DNA from: a virus
Direction: 5' to 3' (one strand)
IMG/VR virus record: IMGVR_UViG_3300012964_000038
Coordinates: 1-32,233 of that record
Length of the DNA stretch: 32,233 nt
The translations under genes and the position numbers were made by a program. Below the pieces are notes generated by a model. That model was not told the origin of the DNA. It searched no databases and saw nothing but the letters and a program-made list of their open reading frames with translations. How positions within the stretch are numbered: position 1 is the stretch's first letter; every line of letters begins with the position of its first letter. Positions 30,629-32,233 of the stretch are shown in pieces.

Positions 30629-30643
30629 CCGGCTCCTCGCCGG
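30629..30643 (-). promoter_or_regulatory. leader hairpin with GAGGA loop before 30614 gene
   Basis: CCGGC (30629-30633) pairs with GCCGG (30639-30643), and the minus-strand loop is GAGGA. The AAGGAGA Shine-Dalgarno begins one base after the stem. The hairpin is nearly a copy in design of that at 29863-29881. Confidence 0.45.
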
Positions 30644-30896
30644 GTCTACTACGCCCTCAGGCCCGCGACCTCTCGGCCGCGAGCCCTGGGCGGCCCTGAT
30701 TCCCCGGGCCTCGGTAGCTGCCTGCGCGCCAGGCCTGCCTCGCGTCCACCCTGTCTAGCCCGGGTGGCCTCATCTGCCCGCTGTTCCCTCGGGCCCGGCC
30801 CCAGTTGCCGGGGACGCCTGGGGTATATGCATCGTGCGTGCCACACACAGAAACTAGCGCGGACCCCACAGGCCGGTGCTCTGTCTGGGTCATTCC
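30644..30896. other. GC-rich stretch without a supported gene
   Basis: A minus-strand frame of 78 codons at 30657-30893 starts three bases after the stop of the helix-turn-helix gene, behind TAAGGA. Its Pro/Gly/Arg-rich translation looks like noncoding GC-rich sequence, so I do not call it. The stretch holds several inverted repeats, for example CCCCAG/CTGGGG at about 30800-30822, next to a short A+T-rich tract (TATATGCAT). It may be a leader or promoter region for the 30614 gene. Confidence 0.35.
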
Positions 30897-31235
30897 TTAC
30901 CCACGGTTTTCCCGCGAAACATGGACTTTACCGGTCTTTCGTGGGTGGGTCACCGGAGCCCCCTGGTGGGTATCTTGTGACCCATGCTGCCACCGCGTGG
31001 TCCGGGTGACGTCAGAGCGACGGAGCCCGTGCTCCTGGAGGACGAGGGCCACCATGGGCTTGGCCTCAGCCGCCCTGTAGAGCGCGTCTCGGGTCGTGCC
31101 TAGCTCAGTGGCCACTCTAGAGAGAGAGCCACCGTGCGAGTCCAGGAGGCCGGCTAGCGTGCGCAGAGCGTCGTGCTCGCCAGCGCGGAGCCGGAGGAGG
31201 AGGATTCGGGTTTCGACGGGCTGGTGGTTGGCCAT
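30897..31235 (-). CDS. putative helix-turn-helix DNA-binding protein
   Basis: The ATG at 31235 gives 112 residues; a GTG at 31253 is the only longer option. Residues about 20-75 are helical. GSLSRVATELGTTRDALYRA reads like a Fis-type helix-turn-helix, with a glycine turn between helices, followed by VALVLQEHGLRRSDV. The C-terminal 35 residues are basic and His/Thr/Gly-rich. It could regulate the leftward genes. No Shine-Dalgarno precedes the ATG, but an extended -10 box lies eight bases upstream, so leaderless translation is possible. Confidence 0.65.
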   Translation of the reverse strand: MANHQPVETRILLLRLRAGEHDALRTLAGLLDSHGGSLSRVATELGTTRDALYRAAEAKPMVALVLQEHGLRRSDVTRTTRWQHGSQDTHQGAPVTHPRKTGKVHVSRENRG

Positions 31236-31243
31236 TGATGGGT

Positions 31244-31252
31244 AGTGTAGCA
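31244..31252 (-). promoter_or_regulatory. candidate extended -10 promoter for leaderless gene
   Basis: On the minus strand TGCTACACT combines an extended TGn with a TACACT hexamer, four of six matching the consensus. Eight bases separate it from ATG 31235, so a start at the usual distance would fall at or next to the initiation codon. No good -35 box is present. Confidence 0.35.
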
Positions 31253-31271
31253 CGAGCGAGGCACAGAGCGC

Positions 31272-31745
31272 CTACCGTGCCCGTGACGGCTGGGGTAACG
31301 GAAAAAGCTCCTCCCCGCTTCCGGGCCACCGCCGCTCGGCCTCGGCTCTGCATTCCTCTAGGTGCGTCCCGTATGGCCATCCGGCTTCCGAAGCTGTAGC
31401 CGCCAGCAGAGAGCAATACATGCGCCTCGCCTCGTCCCTCTCAAACAGCGCCGTCTGCAGGGCGCCCCACCGCTCGCCGGCCAGCGCGATCATGTGGGTC
31501 AGCTGCTGCTCGAGCTCAGCGATGCGGGATTCACGGGTAAGGGCACACGCTGGGCACAGGATCGGAATGAGTATCGTGGAGGCCGAGTGGCTCGGGAGGA
31601 CCACGTCGCTACTGCACCCGTCGCATTCGACAATCTGGTACTGCAATTCGAGCTCCTCCGCGTAGTCCCGCAGTTTGGCCACCACCTCGGGCGCCCTGTC
31701 GGTGCTGTGTGCCCAATCTGCCCATAGGTCGCGTGCTTTGCTCAT
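31272..31745 (-). CDS. zinc-ribbon and coiled-coil phage protein
   Basis: The ATG at 31745 follows GAGAGGA and overlaps the stop of the short upstream gene by one base (157 residues). The longer frame to 31886 covers that gene. After an N-terminal helical stretch (RDLWADWAHSTDRAPEVV) come two pairs of cysteines, ECDGCSSD and LCPACALTR, spaced as in a four-cysteine zinc ribbon. A helical region follows (RIAELEQQLTHMIALAGE, then ALFERDEARRMYCSLLAA). It probably binds nucleic acid or protein; exact function unknown. Confidence 0.72.
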   Translation of the reverse strand: MSKARDLWADWAHSTDRAPEVVAKLRDYAEELELQYQIVECDGCSSDVVLPSHSASTILIPILCPACALTRESRIAELEQQLTHMIALAGERWGALQTALFERDEARRMYCSLLAATASEAGWPYGTHLEECRAEAERRWPGSGEELFPLPQPSRAR

Positions 31746-31879
31746 CAGTTCATCCTCTCTCGTGCCAGATCCCGAAGCAATTCGTCGAGCTTCCGGCGCG
31801 CAGCTGGAGGCAGTGAGTCTCGTTCTCGAATGAGATCGGCCAGGATCTGGTCGAGCATTCTCTTGAGCCGAGGGTTCAC
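31745..31879 (-). CDS. very small helical protein
   Basis: This 44-codon gene is well supported by context: GTG 31879 overlaps the preceding stop as GTGA, and its TGA overlaps the next ATG as TGATG. The peptide is one or two charged amphipathic helices (RLKRMLDQILADLIRERD; PPAARRKLDELLRDLARERM). It resembles short coiled-coil peptides that act as adaptors, but no family is recognised. Confidence 0.65.
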   Translation of the reverse strand: MNPRLKRMLDQILADLIRERDSLPPAARRKLDELLRDLARERMN

Positions 31880-32076
31880 GACTCAACCCTCCGATTCCAC
31901 CTGCGCTTCGCCATTGACGTCGCTCGGGCTGAGGTTTGATGGTGAGTCACGATCTGTAACCCACACCCAGCACACTGCACCATCACCTCCCACAGGCTAG
32001 CAGGTATAGGCTCACGCACGACGACAGCCTTCGATCCGCAGCACGGGCATGGCTTGACACGCCGTTGATCTATCAC
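31876..32076 (-). CDS. Lar-like restriction alleviation / zinc-ribbon protein
   Basis: The 66-residue protein starts at GTG 32076 after GAGGTGGAG, in a GTGA overlap with the gene upstream. KPCPCCGSKAVVV, VMVQCAGCGLQIV and a C-terminal AKRRWNRRVES match the Lar-type pattern: C-P-F/C-C-G near the start, a second C-x-x-C-G and a final W-N-R-R. Four cysteines should bind zinc. Lar proteins of prophages modulate host type I restriction, but many members of the family are of unproven function. Confidence 0.78.
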   Translation of the reverse strand: MIDQRRVKPCPCCGSKAVVVREPIPASLWEVMVQCAGCGLQIVTHHQTSARATSMAKRRWNRRVES

Positions 32077-32233
32077 GACTCCACCTCGATTCCGAGCGCG
32101 CGAAGGTCTCCCGATTCGACTGGCCCACCATGGACAGCTCGGACGATCCTCTCCGCCTGATCCGAGCTGAGCACGACCGATCCCATCGGTACCACCATGT
32201 CTCCGGAGGGAACGATCTGCTCTCCATCCCGGA
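32073..32233 (-). CDS. partial gene running off the right edge
   Basis: Reading leftward, 52 codons from the edge end at TGA 32075-32073, overlapping the Lar-like GTG as GTGA. The visible part has VPSGDMVVPMGSVVLSSDQ, then AERIVRAVHGGPVESGDLRA and LGIEVES. The start may lie beyond the window, though an internal ATG is also possible. Strand and helix content look normal for a folded protein. No family recognised. Confidence 0.6.
   Translation of the reverse strand, partial: RDGEQIVPSGDMVVPMGSVVLSSDQAERIVRAVHGGPVESGDLRALGIEVES

Noticed and set aside
30657-30893. A 78-codon minus-strand frame behind the helix-turn-helix gene
   Set aside because: It has a plausible TAAGGA start context, but the Pro/Gly/Arg-rich product and dense inverted repeats look noncoding.
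30074-31009. A 311-codon plus-strand frame through the repeats
   Set aside because: It opposes several supported leftward genes and passes through the hairpins and repeats; the translation has no domain-like features.

Overview
The window is part of the genome of a tailed double-stranded DNA phage (or prophage) with a contractile tail. The evidence is a nearly unbroken plus-strand run of tightly overlapping late genes from 2 to 27770. It carries a tail sheath, tail tube, tape measure and a baseplate series in the order seen in Mu-type contractile tails: DNA-circularisation/gp43-like, gp44 hub, gp45 spike, gp46 gpW/gp25-like, gp47 J-like, gp48-like. The DNA is G+C rich. Outer-membrane-type lipoprotein signals point to a Gram-negative host. 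The Thr-Gly-Gly-rich linker of the secreted protease at 24942 resembles linkers common in myxobacterial secreted proteins, so a Myxococcota or other high-GC host is possible, but this is inference. I saw no integrase, tRNA gene or CRISPR array.

Layout. 2-3753: two tandem paralogous structural proteins, then connector, neck and tail-completion genes, including an HK97 gp10-like protein. 3783-7066: a DUF2635-like small protein, sheath, tube, a strong stem-loop, a tiny membrane ORF and a probable tail assembly chaperone. 7096-16489: tape measure and baseplate, with a proline-rich repeat protein and a small basic protein between spike and gp25. 16486-24029: fibre and receptor-binding genes, interrupted by a minus-strand pair encoding an exported metzincin-type zinc protease and a small unknown protein. 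The largest fibre ends in an Asp-box (sialidase-like) propeller. 24026-27770: lysis region with a lipoprotein, a holin-like protein carrying an internal lipobox, an exported trypsin-like serine protease, a muralytic endolysin with a peptidoglycan-binding domain, and two coiled-coil or membrane proteins.

At 27804-27829 a hairpin separates these late genes from an opposing set of small minus-strand genes (32233 to 27815). These include Lar-like and other CxxC proteins, a helix-turn-helix candidate and several unknown proteins. Five successive genes here have a GC-rich stem-loop just 5' of a strong Shine-Dalgarno. A 58-bp perfect direct repeat recurs at two gene ends. The 230-base gap before the gene at 29843 holds a 17-bp perfect inverted repeat closing several smaller hairpins, which is a candidate structured RNA.

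Most notable: two exported proteases of different catalytic classes in one phage late region, the candidate structured RNA, the repeated hairpin-SD gene modules, and the proline-rich repeat protein beside the baseplate spike.
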